Below, piece by piece: positions 9,367 through 19,247 of a stretch of 64,000 nucleotides of DNA (position 1 is its first letter; each line of letters starts with the position of its first letter). Below the pieces are notes generated by a model. The model was not told where the DNA came from and did no database searches. It saw only the letters and a list, made by a program, of their open reading frames with translations. A program made the position numbers and the translations under genes. This stretch comes from Methyloversatilis thermotolerans (GTDB lineage Bacteria > Pseudomonadota > Gammaproteobacteria > Burkholderiales > Rhodocyclaceae), in the NCBI RefSeq assembly GCF_000372885.1, contig NZ_KB889967.1, positions 3,361,430 through 3,425,429 on the forward strand, in the 5' to 3' direction.

Positions 9367-11541
9367 TCAGGCCGTCGTCAGTTGCCCGGCGATGGGCAGC
9401 GTGCGGATGCGCTGGCCGGTGGCGGCGAACACCGCGTTGGCCAGCGCCGGAATGGCCAGCGATGTGCCCGGCTCGCCGACGCCGCCGGGCGCTTCGGCGC
9501 TGGACACGATATGGACTGCGATGTGCGGCATCTCGTTCATGCGCATCACGCGTGCATCGTGGAAATTGCTCTGCTGCACGCGGCCGTCGGCGAGCGTGAT
9601 TTCGCCCCACAGCGCGGCGCTGAGGCCGAATACGATGCCGCCTTCCATCTGCGCCGTGACGCTGAGCGGGTTGACCGCGAAGCCGCAGTCGATGACACAG
9701 GTGACGCGGCGCACGCGCACCTCGTTGTCGGCATTCACCTCGACTTCGGCGACCTGCGCAATGTAGCTGCCGAACACATGCATGACCGCCACGCCGCGCC
9801 CGGCACGCGTACCGGCTGCCGCCTTCAGCGGCGTGCCCCAGCCGGACTTTTCCGCGGCCAGGTCGAGTACGTGCCGCGTGCGCGCATCCTTGATCAGCGC
9901 GCGGCGGTAGGCCACCGCATCCTGTCCGGCCGCGGCCGCCAGTTCATCGATGAAACCTTCCACCACGAAACCGTTGCGGGTCGGGCCGACGCCGCGCCAG
10001 AAGGCGGTGGGCACCGCCGGTGGCTCCACCCGCTGGTACTCGACCTGCACGGCTGGAATGGCATAGGGCAGTTCCACCGCGCCATCGACCGCGTCGGGGT
10101 CCACGCCATCCTTGAAGGCGGGCGGGAAGAAGCGCGCCATGATGGAGGCGCCGGCGATGCGATGGGTCCACGCCAGCGGCATGCCCTTCGCGTCCACCGT
10201 GGCGGCGATGCGGTCCAGATAGGGCGGGCGGTACATGTCGTGCTGCACGTCCTCCTCGCGCGACCAGACGACCTTCACCGGTCCGCGCACCTGTTTGCCT
10301 ATGGCCACCGCCTGGGCGATGAAATCGACTTCGAGCCGGCGACCGAAGCCGCCACCCAGCAGGTGGTTGTGGATGCGTACCTGCTCCGGCTTCACACCGG
10401 CAGTCTGCGCCGCCACCGCCTGCGCGATGCCGGGGACCTGGGTGCCGACCCAGACATCCACGCCGTCCGCTTTCACGTCCACCGTACAGTTGATCGGTTC
10501 CATCGTGAGATGCGCCAGCATGGGCTGCCGGTACACCGCTTCGAAGTGGCGCGTGCCGGACTGCATGGCCGCCGCCGCATCGCCCGCCTTGTGCGCGATG
10601 GCGCCCGGGCCGGCCGACGACTTTTCCAGATGGGCGAAGATGGCCGCGCTATCCAGCTTCGCGTGCGCGCCGTCGTTCCAGCGCGGCTTGCAGGCGGCCA
10701 GACCCTGTTTGGCGGCCCACATGTGATCCGCCACCACCGCCACCGCATGGTCCAGCTTCACCACCTGGCGTACGCCCTTCACCTTCAACGCAGCCGCTTC
10801 GTCGACACCCGCCAGCGTGCCACCGAATACCGGCGAGGCGGCGACCGTCGCGATCTTCATGCCGGGCAGCGCGACGTCGATGCCGAAGCGTGCGCTGCCA
10901 TCCACCTTGCCGCGCGCATCGATGCGGCGCGTAGGGGTGCCCACCAGCCGGAAATCCCGTGGATCCTTCAGCGTGACGGTGGCAGGTACCGGCAGCGTGG
11001 CGGCGACATCCACCAGCTCGCCGTAGCCGGCGCGACGCGTGCCGCCGGTTTCCATCACGACGCCGTCACGCGCGGTCAGCCGCGATGGGGCGACCGCCCA
11101 CTTCTTCGCCGCCGCCTGGATCATCAGCATGCGTGCGGTGGCACCGGCTTCGCGCATCGGTTTCCAGGCGCCGCGTATCGAGGTCGAACCGCCGGTGACC
11201 TGGGCGCCGATGATGGGGTCGGCATAGCGTGGATCGGGTGGGGCATGCTCGAGCTTCACCGAATCCAGCGGCACTTCGAGCTCCTCGGCGATGAGCTGGG
11301 AAATGGCGGTGTACGTGCCCTGGCCCATTTCCACCTTGTGCATGACCAGGGTTACCACGCCGTCGCGGCCGATGCGGATGAAGGCGTTCGGCGCCAGCGC
11401 GGCGCCATCGGCCGCCAGCGCACGCGCACCCGGCAGCGTCAGTTCGATCAGCAGGCCGCCACCGGTGGCGGCGCTCAGTTTCAGGAAGGTGCGCCGGTTC
11501 AGGCCGGGACCGGAATCCGTCCTCGGTAGGGTCATCTGCAT
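9367..11541 (-). CDS. Molybdopterin hydroxylase large subunit, IorB-like (copy B)
   Basis: Encodes 724 residues, homologous throughout to the protein at 6594-8804 but clearly diverged. It has its own Tat signal ([15 protein letters not shown]), the cofactor motif [14 protein letters not shown] and the C-terminal [18 protein letters not shown] with the presumed catalytic Glu. The start ATG is preceded by AAGGAGGA at good spacing and is the first gene of the minus-strand cluster, divergent from the LysR gene at 11658. Having two complete large subunits around one small subunit suggests either two enzymes of different substrate range or a heterotrimeric complex. Confidence 0.9.
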   Translation of the reverse strand: MQMTLPRTDSGPGLNRRTFLKLSAATGGGLLIELTLPGARALAADGAALAPNAFIRIGRDGVVTLVMHKVEMGQGTYTAISQLIAEELEVPLDSVKLEHAPPDPRYADPIIGAQVTGGSTSIRGAWKPMREAGATARMLMIQAAAKKWAVAPSRLTARDGVVMETGGTRRAGYGELVDVAATLPVPATVTLKDPRDFRLVGTPTRRIDARGKVDGSARFGIDVALPGMKIATVAASPVFGGTLAGVDEAAALKVKGVRQVVKLDHAVAVVADHMWAAKQGLAACKPRWNDGAHAKLDSAAIFAHLEKSSAGPGAIAHKAGDAAAAMQSGTRHFEAVYRQPMLAHLTMEPINCTVDVKADGVDVWVGTQVPGIAQAVAAQTAGVKPEQVRIHNHLLGGGFGRRLEVDFIAQAVAIGKQVRGPVKVVWSREEDVQHDMYRPPYLDRIAATVDAKGMPLAWTHRIAGASIMARFFPPAFKDGVDPDAVDGAVELPYAIPAVQVEYQRVEPPAVPTAFWRGVGPTRNGFVVEGFIDELAAAAGQDAVAYRRALIKDARTRHVLDLAAEKSGWGTPLKAAAGTRAGRGVAVMHVFGSYIAQVAEVEVNADNEVRVRRVTCVIDCGFAVNPLSVTAQMEGGIVFGLSAALWGEITLADGRVQQSNFHDARVMRMNEMPHIAVHIVSSAEAPGGVGEPGTSLAIPALANAVFAATGQRIRTLPIAGQLTTA

Positions 11542-11628
11542 GCGGGAATCCTCCTTGCTGTGCGGGGAGAGGGGGCACGAGGCCCGGGAGGCGGCGACAC
11601 AGTGCGCAACATAGCCCCTTTGTTTTTT

Positions 11629-11658
11629 TAGGTCGACTGGTTAATCTTTTAAGACCTA
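11629..11658. promoter_or_regulatory. Inverted repeat at the LysR start, candidate operator
   Basis: Perfect 6-bp arms TAGGTC (11629-11634) and GACCTA (11653-11658) enclose an AT-rich 18-bp centre, and the right arm overlaps the ATG of the LysR gene. AT-rich DNA is rare in this window, and the site lies between the LysR gene and its divergent presumed targets, the usual place for LysR-type binding and autoregulation. Binding is inferred. Confidence 0.45.
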
Positions 11659-12617
11659 TGAAGCAAAACTTAAAAATAGAGCCCACCCTCCTGCCGGCCT
11701 TCAGCGCTTTCGAATGCGTGGCGCGCCATGCCAGCTTCACGCGCGCGGCAGCCGAACTGGGCGTGTCGGCGTCGGCGCTGTCGCAGTCGGTGCGCACGCT
11801 GGAGCAGCGGCTGGGGGTGCGCTTGCTGACCCGCACCACGCGCAGCGTGTCGCTGACGGACGAGGGCGAACGTTTCTACGACGGCGTGCGCATCGGCCTG
11901 GACGAGTTTTCCGCTGCGCTGGAAGGTGTGGCGGCGTCGCGCGGGCGCGCCAGCGGCACTTTGCGCATCAATATGCCGCGGCCCGCCTATCGCGTGCTGA
12001 TCGCGCCGCATCTGGCCGGTTTTTCGGTGCGTCATCCGGACGTGAAACTGGAATTCGCCCTCGACGATGGCTTCGCCGACATCGTGGCCGGGCGCTTCGA
12101 TGCAGGCATGCGCATGAGCGAGGCGATCGAGGCGGACATGGTGGCGGTGCGCCTGGGCGGGCCCAACCGCATGATCACGGTGGCGGCGCCGGACTACCTG
12201 GCGCGCCGTCCCGCGCCCCTTTCGGTGGATGACCTCGGACGCCACGAGTGCGTGAGCTATCGTTTCGCGTCCAGCGGTCGCACCATGCGCTGGATGTTCC
12301 AGCGCGAAGGCCGGCCACTCGAGGTGGAAGTCGATGCGCGCTACATCGTCAACGATGCGGAAGTCGAGATCGATCTCGCCCGCCGCGGTCTGGCCATGGT
12401 GCAGACGCTGGAATCCCTGGTGTCGGACGATCTGGCGCAGGGCCGGCTGTGCGCGGTGCTGAGCGAGCACGCGACGCCCATGTCCGCGATCCATCTGTAT
12501 TTTCCGAGCCGTGCGCAGATGCCGCAGCGGCTGCGCGTATTCATCGACTACTTCCAGCAAGCGAACGAACCGGCGGTGCCCGAGACGGCGAGTCGCCTGA
12601 CCGCGAGCGTCGGCTAG
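11658..12617 (+). CDS. LysR-family transcriptional regulator
   Basis: Encodes 319 residues: a winged HTH at about residues 10-68 (AFECVARHASFTRAAAELGVSASALSQ) and a substrate-binding domain from about residue 95 to 300. The subgroup resembles DsdA/CrgA-type regulators with IVNDAEVEIDLARRGLAMVQ. It is divergent from the molybdenum hydroxylase cluster with 116 bases between starts and probably controls it and itself in response to a substrate or product. The inducer cannot be deduced. Confidence 0.93.
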   Translation: MKQNLKIEPTLLPAFSAFECVARHASFTRAAAELGVSASALSQSVRTLEQRLGVRLLTRTTRSVSLTDEGERFYDGVRIGLDEFSAALEGVAASRGRASGTLRINMPRPAYRVLIAPHLAGFSVRHPDVKLEFALDDGFADIVAGRFDAGMRMSEAIEADMVAVRLGGPNRMITVAAPDYLARRPAPLSVDDLGRHECVSYRFASSGRTMRWMFQREGRPLEVEVDARYIVNDAEVEIDLARRGLAMVQTLESLVSDDLAQGRLCAVLSEHATPMSAIHLYFPSRAQMPQRLRVFIDYFQQANEPAVPETASRLTASVG

Positions 12618-12726
12618 CGGCCATCCGCCACGTCCCGGCCGGCGTCCGGTCTGGCCGCGGATCGTGCAGCCGGCCATCCCGGCCGCGCAGGACCGGCGAC
12701 GGATCCGCGTGCGTGCCCCTTCATGA

Positions 12727-14400
12727 TCATCGTCCGCGCAGGCTGTCCAGCACGGCTTCGCCGAGCCGGCCGGTATCCGCCCGCGCCTGGCAGCGGCCGG
12801 CATCGAAGGCATGGCGCAGGCCGGCCGGTGCCGCCGGACCGATGTGCAGGCAATGCACCTCGGTACCGGCGCGGCGCGCTTCGCGCACCGCCTGTTTCAG
12901 ATCCTCCAGCAGATAGCGTGCGTCGTGTACGTCGATGTCGTGCGGCTCGCCGTCGGTGAGCACCAGCACGGCGGGGCGCACACCGACCGGGTGCGCGACC
13001 GCGTGCCGCAGCGCCGCACCGATGCGGGTCGAGCCATGGCTGCGCAGTCCGGCGGCGCGCGCGCGCACGCGCACGTCCAGTGCGTTCTCCCGCTCCGCCT
13101 TCAGATGCTGCACGCGCACGCGATGCCGGGTGTCCGATGCGAAGGCCCAGATGCGCACGACGTGTCCTTCGTCCTCCAGCACGCGCGCGGCCAGCAGGGC
13201 AGCCTCGCGCAGCGCATCCAGCAAGGGGCGTCCGTCTTCGCACGGGTGGCCGGTGGAGGCCGAGGCGTCGATCAGCAGCAGCAGGTCACGGCCGGCTCCG
13301 GCCGCGCGCGGCGCGCGATACAGGCGCGCCGGCGGCCGGGTACGCGCGCGCAGCGCGATGCCGGCCTCGACCAGCGCGTCGGTGTGCAGCACCTCGCCTT
13401 CGCGTTCGCGCCCGCTGCCAGGCCGACCGCCATGACACCGGACATCGCGTCGCGACAGGCGGCGCAGCGCGGGCGCCAGACGCGCCTTCAGCGCACGGCC
13501 ATCCGCTTCCAGCGGCCGGCTTTCGATCACCGTGCACCAGTCGGTGCGCGTGCGCTCGATCAGGCGGTCCCACTCCGGATACTTCAAGGTGCGCAGCGGC
13601 GCCTCGGCCCACAGCGCCGCCGCGCCGCCGTCGCCGTGTCCGGCTCCGGCGATGGCTTGCGGCGGGGGGCGTTCCGCCGTTCCATCGCCCTCACCGCCGC
13701 CATGGCTGTCGGCGTCCTCCCGCTCCAGTTCGCTGGCCGAGGGCGGCAGACTGTCGTCGCTGCTCCACAGATGGTGGTTGTCGTCGCGATAGGCCGGCTC
13801 CACACGCCAGCCGGCGGGATTGAAGTACAGGCGCATCTGGCCGATGTCGTTGCCGAGCAGCGAGGCCGCTTCGCGCAGCCGCTGCGGCGTGTCGAGCGCG
13901 AGCTGTCCGTGCGGGGTGAAGAACATGCGCCGCACCCTGGCGATCCAGGCGTGGCCGTCCTCATGCCGCGGATCGAACAGCGCGTGCGCCAGCCGCACCA
14001 GCAGCGCGTCGAAGCCCATGCCCCAGCTCGCGTCGGCGACATGAAAGGGCGCCCACAGCGCGCGCAGGCCGGGCAGTGCCTGCATCGCCAGCCACTCGAC
14101 GCGCGCGTCCTCCAGCGTTTCCAGCAACACCCGCTGTATCGGCTTGAGCTGCGCGCGCGGCTGCGGCGGCCCGCCCCACACGAGATGGGCGGCGGCATGC
14201 GCGGCGCGCGCCCGTGTCAGCGTCGCGGCAGCCGGCGGCAGGTGCAGCACCGGCCGCGTGCCGGCGCGCGACAGGATGGCGCGCGGCCGCTCGTCCTGCG
14301 TGGCCAGCGCAGCCAGCCGCGGCTGCACCGACCACAGGGCGGACAGATAGATGCCCAGCGCGCGCTGGCCCGTGAGCGATGCTTCAGGCGATGCAGGCAT
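12727..14400 (-). CDS. NorD/CbbO-type VWA domain protein
   Basis: Encodes 557 residues. The C-terminal von Willebrand A domain holds a MIDAS motif D-A-S-A-S at 378-382 and a later VLTDGEPHD. The N-terminal two thirds is the helical region shared by NorD, CbbO and related proteins, with an acidic, Gly/Pro-rich linker near residues 225-262. Such proteins pair with a MoxR-group AAA+ ATPase to activate a metal or multimeric enzyme. The gene overlaps the end of its ATPase partner by 17 bases. No nitric oxide reductase is nearby; the amidase gene upstream is the likely client, so calling it norD would mislead. Confidence 0.85.
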   Translation of the reverse strand: MPASPEASLTGQRALGIYLSALWSVQPRLAALATQDERPRAILSRAGTRPVLHLPPAAATLTRARAAHAAAHLVWGGPPQPRAQLKPIQRVLLETLEDARVEWLAMQALPGLRALWAPFHVADASWGMGFDALLVRLAHALFDPRHEDGHAWIARVRRMFFTPHGQLALDTPQRLREAASLLGNDIGQMRLYFNPAGWRVEPAYRDDNHHLWSSDDSLPPSASELEREDADSHGGGEGDGTAERPPPQAIAGAGHGDGGAAALWAEAPLRTLKYPEWDRLIERTRTDWCTVIESRPLEADGRALKARLAPALRRLSRRDVRCHGGRPGSGREREGEVLHTDALVEAGIALRARTRPPARLYRAPRAAGAGRDLLLLIDASASTGHPCEDGRPLLDALREAALLAARVLEDEGHVVRIWAFASDTRHRVRVQHLKAERENALDVRVRARAAGLRSHGSTRIGAALRHAVAHPVGVRPAVLVLTDGEPHDIDVHDARYLLEDLKQAVREARRAGTEVHCLHIGPAAPAGLRHAFDAGRCQARADTGRLGEAVLDSLRGR

Positions 14401-15226
14401 CGACCATGGCGGCCAGCGCCTGGCCCACCTCGGCGTCGTCCGACAGCGGCACCGCGATTGCCTGGCGGCAGGCTGTGCGCGGCGTCAGGCCCTCGGCGAT
14501 CAGCAGGCCGGCATGGATGAGCATGCGCGTGGAGGCGCCTTCGTCCAGTTCCTCGCCCGCCAGCCGGCGCGTGCCTTCGGCCAGACCGACCAGTTGTTGC
14601 GCGAGGGCGGCATCGACGCCGGATTCGTGCGTCACGATGGCGGCTTCGCGCGCGGCATCCGGGTAGCCGAACTCGAGCGCGGTGAAGCGCTGCCGCGTCG
14701 ATGCCTTCAAGGTCTTGTGCACGCCGTGATAGCCGGGGTTGTAGGACACCACCAGCCGGAAGTCCGGATGCGCGTGCAGCAGTTCGCCGGTGGCGGCCAG
14801 CGGCAACTGGCGTCGCGCATCGGTCAGCGGATGGATGAGCACCGTGGTGTCGGCGCGCGCCTCGACCAGTTCGTCCAGATAGCAGATCGCGCCATGCCGC
14901 ACCGCACGCGTGAGCGGCCCGTCCTGCCAGCGGGTGCCGTGACCGTCGAGCAGGAAGCGGCCTATCAGGTCGCCCGCCGACAGGTCTTCGTGGCAGGCCA
15001 CGGTGATCAGCGGCAGGCCGAGCTTCCACGCCATGTGCTCGATGAAGCGCGTCTTGCCGCAGCCGGTGGGCCCCTTGAGCATGAGCGGCAGGCCGCGCGC
15101 ATGCGCGGCCTCGAAGGCGGCGATCTCGTCGCCGACCGGCGCATACCAGGGTTCGTCCCGGATGCGCCAGTCGTCCAGCGGATGGGCGGCTGTGTCGCCC
15201 GATCCGGCGGTGTGCAGCGGCTTCAC
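14384..15226 (-). CDS. NorQ/CbbQ/AmiB-type MoxR-family AAA+ ATPase
   Basis: Encodes 280 residues. Walker A GPTGCGKT has its Lys at residue 58, a Walker B like CYLDELVEA follows, and SYNPGYHG is the sensor-1 region typical of CbbQ/NirQ/NorQ ATPases. The start is a GTG at 15224-15226 that overlaps the TGA of amiE (GTGA), so translation is coupled to the amidase. In Pseudomonas, amiE is followed by amiB, an ATPase described as a chaperone; this gene is probably equivalent, with the VWA gene after it as a second component. Confidence 0.85.
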   Translation of the reverse strand: MKPLHTAGSGDTAAHPLDDWRIRDEPWYAPVGDEIAAFEAAHARGLPLMLKGPTGCGKTRFIEHMAWKLGLPLITVACHEDLSAGDLIGRFLLDGHGTRWQDGPLTRAVRHGAICYLDELVEARADTTVLIHPLTDARRQLPLAATGELLHAHPDFRLVVSYNPGYHGVHKTLKASTRQRFTALEFGYPDAAREAAIVTHESGVDAALAQQLVGLAEGTRRLAGEELDEGASTRMLIHAGLLIAEGLTPRTACRQAIAVPLSDDAEVGQALAAMVDACIA

Positions 15227-16263
15227 TTGTGGCCGACGGTGGCCGGGTTGGGCAGACCTTCGATCGGGCATTCCTCGGTGCCCACCGTGCTGCGCGTGAA
15301 TGCCTCGACCGCCTTGCGTACGCCTTCCGGATCGTTCACCCACTTCGAGTAGAACTCGTAGGGGCAGGCCGCCACGCCCTTGTCGCCTTCGCGCGAATTG
15401 ATCAGGCCGGTGTAGCCGCGGTGCAGCAGCTTGAACAGGTGGTTTTCCGACTGACCGTTCTTGCGGAAGTCGCGGATGAGGCTCTTGGACAGTGCGGCGT
15501 ACTGCATGCCCATCTCTTCTTCGCCGCATTCGCCCAGCGTGCGGCCGTCGAAGCCGACGATGGCCGAATGGCCGAAGTAGGTATAGACGCCGTCGAAGCC
15601 GGCGGCATTGGCGACCGCCACATAGCAGTTGTTGGCGAAGGCCATGGCCTTCGCCATGGTCACCTGCTGGTCCTTGGCCGGATACATATAGCCCTGGCAG
15701 CGCACGATCAGTTCGGCGCCCTTCATCGCGCAGTCGCGCCAGATTTCCGGGTAGTTGCCGTCGTCGCAGATGATGAGGCTGACCTTCATGCCCTTGGGGC
15801 CATCCGACACATAGGTGCAGTCACCCGGATACCAGCCTTCGATCGGCACCCAGGGCATGATCTTGCGGTATTTCTGCACGATCTCGCCCTGGTCGTTCAT
15901 CAGGATGAGCGTGTTGTACGGCGCCTTGTTCGGATGTTCCTCATGGCGCTCGCCGGTCAGCGAGAACACGCCCCACACCTTGGCCTTCCTGCAGGCGGCG
16001 GCGAAGATGTCGGTTTCCTCGCCCGGGATGGCGGACGCGGTGTCGTACATTTCCTTCGAGTCATACATGATCCCGTGCGTGCTGTACTCGGGGAAGATGA
16101 CCAGGTCCAGCCCGGGCAGCCCGGCTTTCATGCCGACGATCATGTCGGCGATCTTGCGTGCGTTGTCCAGCACTTCTGCCTTGGTGTGCAGGCGCGGCAT
16201 CTTGTAATTGACGACCGCGACGCCGACTGTGTCCTTGCTGCTCGATATGTCCCCGTGGTGCAT
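15223..16263 (-). CDS. amiE: Aliphatic amidase
   Basis: Hydrolyses short aliphatic amides (acetamide, propionamide) to carboxylate and ammonia. The 346 residues match the family length exactly, and the nitrilase-superfamily triad falls at the known positions: Glu59 (FPEYSTHG), Lys134 (KYRKIMPW) and Cys166 ([11 protein letters not shown]). It heads a three-gene unit with the AAA+ ATPase (GTGA overlap) and VWA protein. A GGAGG site precedes the ATG. Together with urease at the left of the window, it points to use of organic nitrogen; propionamide hydrolysis would also feed the propionyl-CoA genes to the right, but this link is speculative. Confidence 0.96.
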   Translation of the reverse strand: MHHGDISSSKDTVGVAVVNYKMPRLHTKAEVLDNARKIADMIVGMKAGLPGLDLVIFPEYSTHGIMYDSKEMYDTASAIPGEETDIFAAACRKAKVWGVFSLTGERHEEHPNKAPYNTLILMNDQGEIVQKYRKIMPWVPIEGWYPGDCTYVSDGPKGMKVSLIICDDGNYPEIWRDCAMKGAELIVRCQGYMYPAKDQQVTMAKAMAFANNCYVAVANAAGFDGVYTYFGHSAIVGFDGRTLGECGEEEMGMQYAALSKSLIRDFRKNGQSENHLFKLLHRGYTGLINSREGDKGVAACPYEFYSKWVNDPEGVRKAVEAFTRSTVGTEECPIEGLPNPATVGHK

Positions 16264-16420
16264 TGTGGCCTCCGCTGCGTAAGGGTAGGGGTGACGGATG
16301 GAAGGGGTGGAACCCGTATGTCCAGGAACCGGCGAAAGGGACCTTCCATTCTGCGAATGTGCAGCGCGAGGCCAATACGGTGAACGACGTATCGGCGTCG
16401 GGGAACCCGCGGGCTTCGGT

Positions 16421-18112
16421 TCAGGTGTACGCGATGCGGACCGGCGCGGGCGGCGTGCGCTGGGCGATCAGCAGCGCGTCGGTCAGGTTGCCGGCGATGC
16501 GCTGTTCGCCGATCGCGTCGGCGAAACCGGAACGGCGGATCAGCGAGGCCGGCTGTGCGTTCAGGTCGCACAGGATGAGCGCCGCGCCGCGTCGGTCCAG
16601 CGTGCGGTGGAAGGTGCGCAGGATGTCCAGACCGGTGGTGTCGAGGTGGATCACCTTTTCCAGGTCCAGGATGACCGCGTCCGGATGCCCGTCCTGCATC
16701 AACATCAGGTTTTCCAGCTTGTTCGCGGCGCCGAAGAACAGCGCGCCGGACAGCCGCCAGGCCAGGATGCGCGGCGTGCCGTCGGGCCGGTTCAGGGCAT
16801 CGACGCCATAGTGCTCTTCCAGCGGCACGCGCTCGATGCGGGTGAGGTCGGACATGCGCCAGATGAAGAACAGGCTGGACAGCAGCATGCCCAGTTCCAC
16901 CGCCAGCGTGAGGTCGAATACCACGGTCACCAGAAAGGTGCCCAGCAGTATCGTGCGATAGCCGGCCGAATAGCGCTTCAGTTCGCCGGGCGCGAAGGCG
17001 TGCCATTCGCCCATATTGACTGCCACCACGACGACGATGGCGGACAGCGTGGCGAGCGGAATGTGCGCGGCCAGCGGTGCCGCCGCCAGCACGATGAGCA
17101 GCAGCACCGTCGCATGCACGATGCCGGCCACCGGGGTACGGCCGCCGGTGCGGATATTGGTCGCGGTGCGCGCGATCGCGCCGGTGGCGGCGAAGCCGCC
17201 GAACAGCGGCGCGGCCACGTTGGCGATGCCCTGGGCCATCAGTTCCTGGTTGGGGTCGTGCCGGTCGTCGATCTGGCTGTCCGCCACCCTTGCCGACAGC
17301 AGGGACTCGATGGCGCCCAGCAGCGCGATCGCCAGCGCCGGCGCGATCAGCTTGCCGAGCAGGCCGAGCGACAGCGCGGGCAGTCCGAAATCCGGCAGTT
17401 CGCGCGGAATGCCGCCGAAGCGGCTGCCTATGGTGTCCACCGGCAACTGCAGCAGCACGTTGGCGCCGGTGGCGATCACCAGCACGGCGAGCGGGCCCGG
17501 CAGGCGGCGCATCCACGCCAGGCGCACCGCCAGCCTGTTCCAGCCCAGCAGCACGGTGAGCGAGGCGAGCGCCACGGCGAGCGTGAGCGGATCCAGCGTG
17601 GGCAGGGCGGACCACAGCGCCTGCATCCGGGCGAAGAACTCGCCCGGCATGACGGCGATCTCGAGGCCGAGGAAATCCTTGATCTGCGACAGGAAGATGA
17701 CCACGGCGATGCCGTTGGTGAAGCCGATCACCACCGACAGCGGAATGAAGCGGATCATGCTGCCGAGCCGCAACGCGCCCAGCGCGAACAGCATGACGCC
17801 GGACATCATGGTGGCGACCAGCAGATTGGCCACACCGAAGTCGGCGACGATGCCATAGACGATGGGAATGAAGGCGCCGGTCGGGCCGCCTATCTGCACC
17901 CGCGAGCCGCCCAGCGCCGAAATGAGGAAGCCGGCGACGATGGCGGTCCAGATGCCGGTGGTGGGCGACATGCCGCTGGCGATCGCGAATGCCATCGCCA
18001 GCGGCAGCGCGAGCACGCCCACCGTGATGCCGGCCGACAGGTCGCCGGCGAAGGCGCCCTTGCCGTAGCCGGGCAGGGTGTCAAGAAGCTTGGGTCTGAA
18101 ACTGAAGGTCAT
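16421..18112 (-). CDS. SulP family anion transporter with STAS domain
   Basis: Encodes 563 residues: a multi-spanning transporter core (about residues 20-420, with the SulP signature region [21 protein letters not shown] in part) and a C-terminal cytoplasmic STAS domain from about residue 440 ([19 protein letters not shown]). The family moves sulfate, bicarbonate or dicarboxylates across the inner membrane. The ATG at 18110-18112 has GGAGA upstream. A GntR-family regulator lies 203 bases upstream on the same strand, but whether it controls this gene is not clear. Exact substrate unknown. Confidence 0.92.
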   Translation of the reverse strand: MTFSFRPKLLDTLPGYGKGAFAGDLSAGITVGVLALPLAMAFAIASGMSPTTGIWTAIVAGFLISALGGSRVQIGGPTGAFIPIVYGIVADFGVANLLVATMMSGVMLFALGALRLGSMIRFIPLSVVIGFTNGIAVVIFLSQIKDFLGLEIAVMPGEFFARMQALWSALPTLDPLTLAVALASLTVLLGWNRLAVRLAWMRRLPGPLAVLVIATGANVLLQLPVDTIGSRFGGIPRELPDFGLPALSLGLLGKLIAPALAIALLGAIESLLSARVADSQIDDRHDPNQELMAQGIANVAAPLFGGFAATGAIARTATNIRTGGRTPVAGIVHATVLLLIVLAAAPLAAHIPLATLSAIVVVVAVNMGEWHAFAPGELKRYSAGYRTILLGTFLVTVVFDLTLAVELGMLLSSLFFIWRMSDLTRIERVPLEEHYGVDALNRPDGTPRILAWRLSGALFFGAANKLENLMLMQDGHPDAVILDLEKVIHLDTTGLDILRTFHRTLDRRGAALILCDLNAQPASLIRRSGFADAIGEQRIAGNLTDALLIAQRTPPAPVRIAYT

Positions 18113-18315
18113 GATGTCTCCGCAATCGAATGAGGGGCGCTGCGCTGGGCGCAAGGCGGTGCGGAGACTGTGGCCCGTGCCCGGCATGACGCAGCACGAC
18201 CCAGCGTTTGGTCGCGGTCAGCGGCATGGCGGATCACCACGGGGATTCATGTACGGATTGTGTGCGCCGGCGGGCGGGCTTGTCCAGACCGTGCGCAGTG
18301 GACGACCGGGGCCGC

Positions 18316-18981
18316 TCAGCCGCTCAGCGCGCGGTGGCTGCTTTCGATGTGCTCCTGCATCGCGCGCCGGGCGGCTTCGCCGTCGCGCGCCTGCAGCGCG
18401 GCGAGCAGCGTGCGGTGTTCTTCCAGCGAGGCGACCAGCCGGCCTTCCAGGTAGAGCGAATCGTGGCGCTGCAGTTTCAGCACTGCGCGCAGGTCCTCGA
18501 TCATCTGCGCCATGCGGCGGTTGCCGGCGATGTGGTGGATGAACAGATGGAAGCGCTGGTTGGCGTCGAAGAAGCGGTCGATGTCGCGCGCGGTCGCGCT
18601 GTCCTCGAGCGCGGCGTGCAGGCCGGCCAGTTCGGCCAGATCGGCGTCGGAGGCGCGGCGCGCGGCCATGGCGGCGCATTCGCCTTCAAGCAGCGACATG
18701 ATGGGGTAGATCTCTTCCAGGTCGCCGCCGCTGATCTGCGCGACATAGCAGCCGCGCCGCGGCTTGAGCACCACCATGCCTTCGGTGGCCAGCACCTTGA
18801 GCGCCTCGCGCAGCGGCGTGCGTGAAATGCCGTACTGCTGCGCCAGCGCCTGTTCGTCTATCCATGCGCCGGGGGCGAGTGCATGGCTCTGGATGAGCCG
18901 GCGCAGCCGGTCGGCGACCTCGATATACAGGGCGCGGGGCGCGATGGCGTCGGCGGCGGGGTTCAGGGTTTCGCTGTTCAT
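18316..18981 (-). CDS. GntR family regulator, FCD subgroup
   Basis: Encodes 221 residues: winged HTH at about residues 15-80 (YGISRTPLREALKVLATEGMVVLKP) and an all-helical FCD ligand domain (about residues 90-215) with the metal/ligand residues expected in DANQRFHLFIHHIAGN and EEHRTLLAAL. It is divergent from the methylmalonyl-CoA mutase gene; a palindrome lies in the shared promoter region at 19124-19133. It is therefore a good candidate to repress the propionate module, with an acyl or organic acid as ligand. Control of the downstream SulP gene is also possible. Confidence 0.92.
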   Translation of the reverse strand: MNSETLNPAADAIAPRALYIEVADRLRRLIQSHALAPGAWIDEQALAQQYGISRTPLREALKVLATEGMVVLKPRRGCYVAQISGGDLEEIYPIMSLLEGECAAMAARRASDADLAELAGLHAALEDSATARDIDRFFDANQRFHLFIHHIAGNRRMAQMIEDLRAVLKLQRHDSLYLEGRLVASLEEHRTLLAALQARDGEAARRAMQEHIESSHRALSG

Positions 18982-19116
18982 GTGGGTCCGGAGCTTAACG
19001 CGGATGGACGGCGCTCACGCCGCTGTATCCGTTGGACGCGGCGGGGCGCGGTGTGCTGAGACACGCGCGGCCCGCCCTGTCGGATTCAGCACGGCTTCTC
19101 GCGCCGCAACATCCTC

Positions 19117-19146
19117 TTGCATTCATAATTATGGATAAAGTATTCT
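19117..19146 (+). promoter_or_regulatory. Predicted mutase promoter with palindromic operator
   Basis: TTGCAT (19117-19122) and TATTCT (19141-19146), 18 bases apart, resemble sigma-70 -35 and -10 boxes. The perfect 10-bp palindrome CATAATTATG (19124-19133) lies between them, where a repressor would block polymerase. The region is AT-rich against a GC-rich background and sits between the divergent GntR gene and the mutase gene. Which protein binds is inference. Confidence 0.5.
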
Positions 19147-19247
19147 CCGTTGCGCGCTGAGTCAAGCCGGCATCGTGCATGCCGCTGCTCCGGCGCCGAC
19201 CCGCAATACGCAAGTACAGCGCGCAAGTACAGCGCAAGGACAGAACC

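Noticed and set aside
6627-11529. Very long plus-strand frames (about 750 codons) opposite the two IorB genes
   Set aside because: These are mirror frames of real genes; the minus strand has Tat signals, cofactor motifs and ribosome binding sites, whereas the plus strand has only His/Gly/Arg-rich low-complexity sequence.
12727-15226. Nitric oxide reductase activation genes norQ-norD
   Set aside because: No norB or norC nearby; coupling to amiE makes an amidase-linked role more likely, so nor names were not used.
16340-16400. Sigma-54-like promoter TTGGCC..TGCA upstream of amiE
   Set aside because: The GG and GC doublets are 9 bases apart instead of the required 10, so the match is not acceptable.
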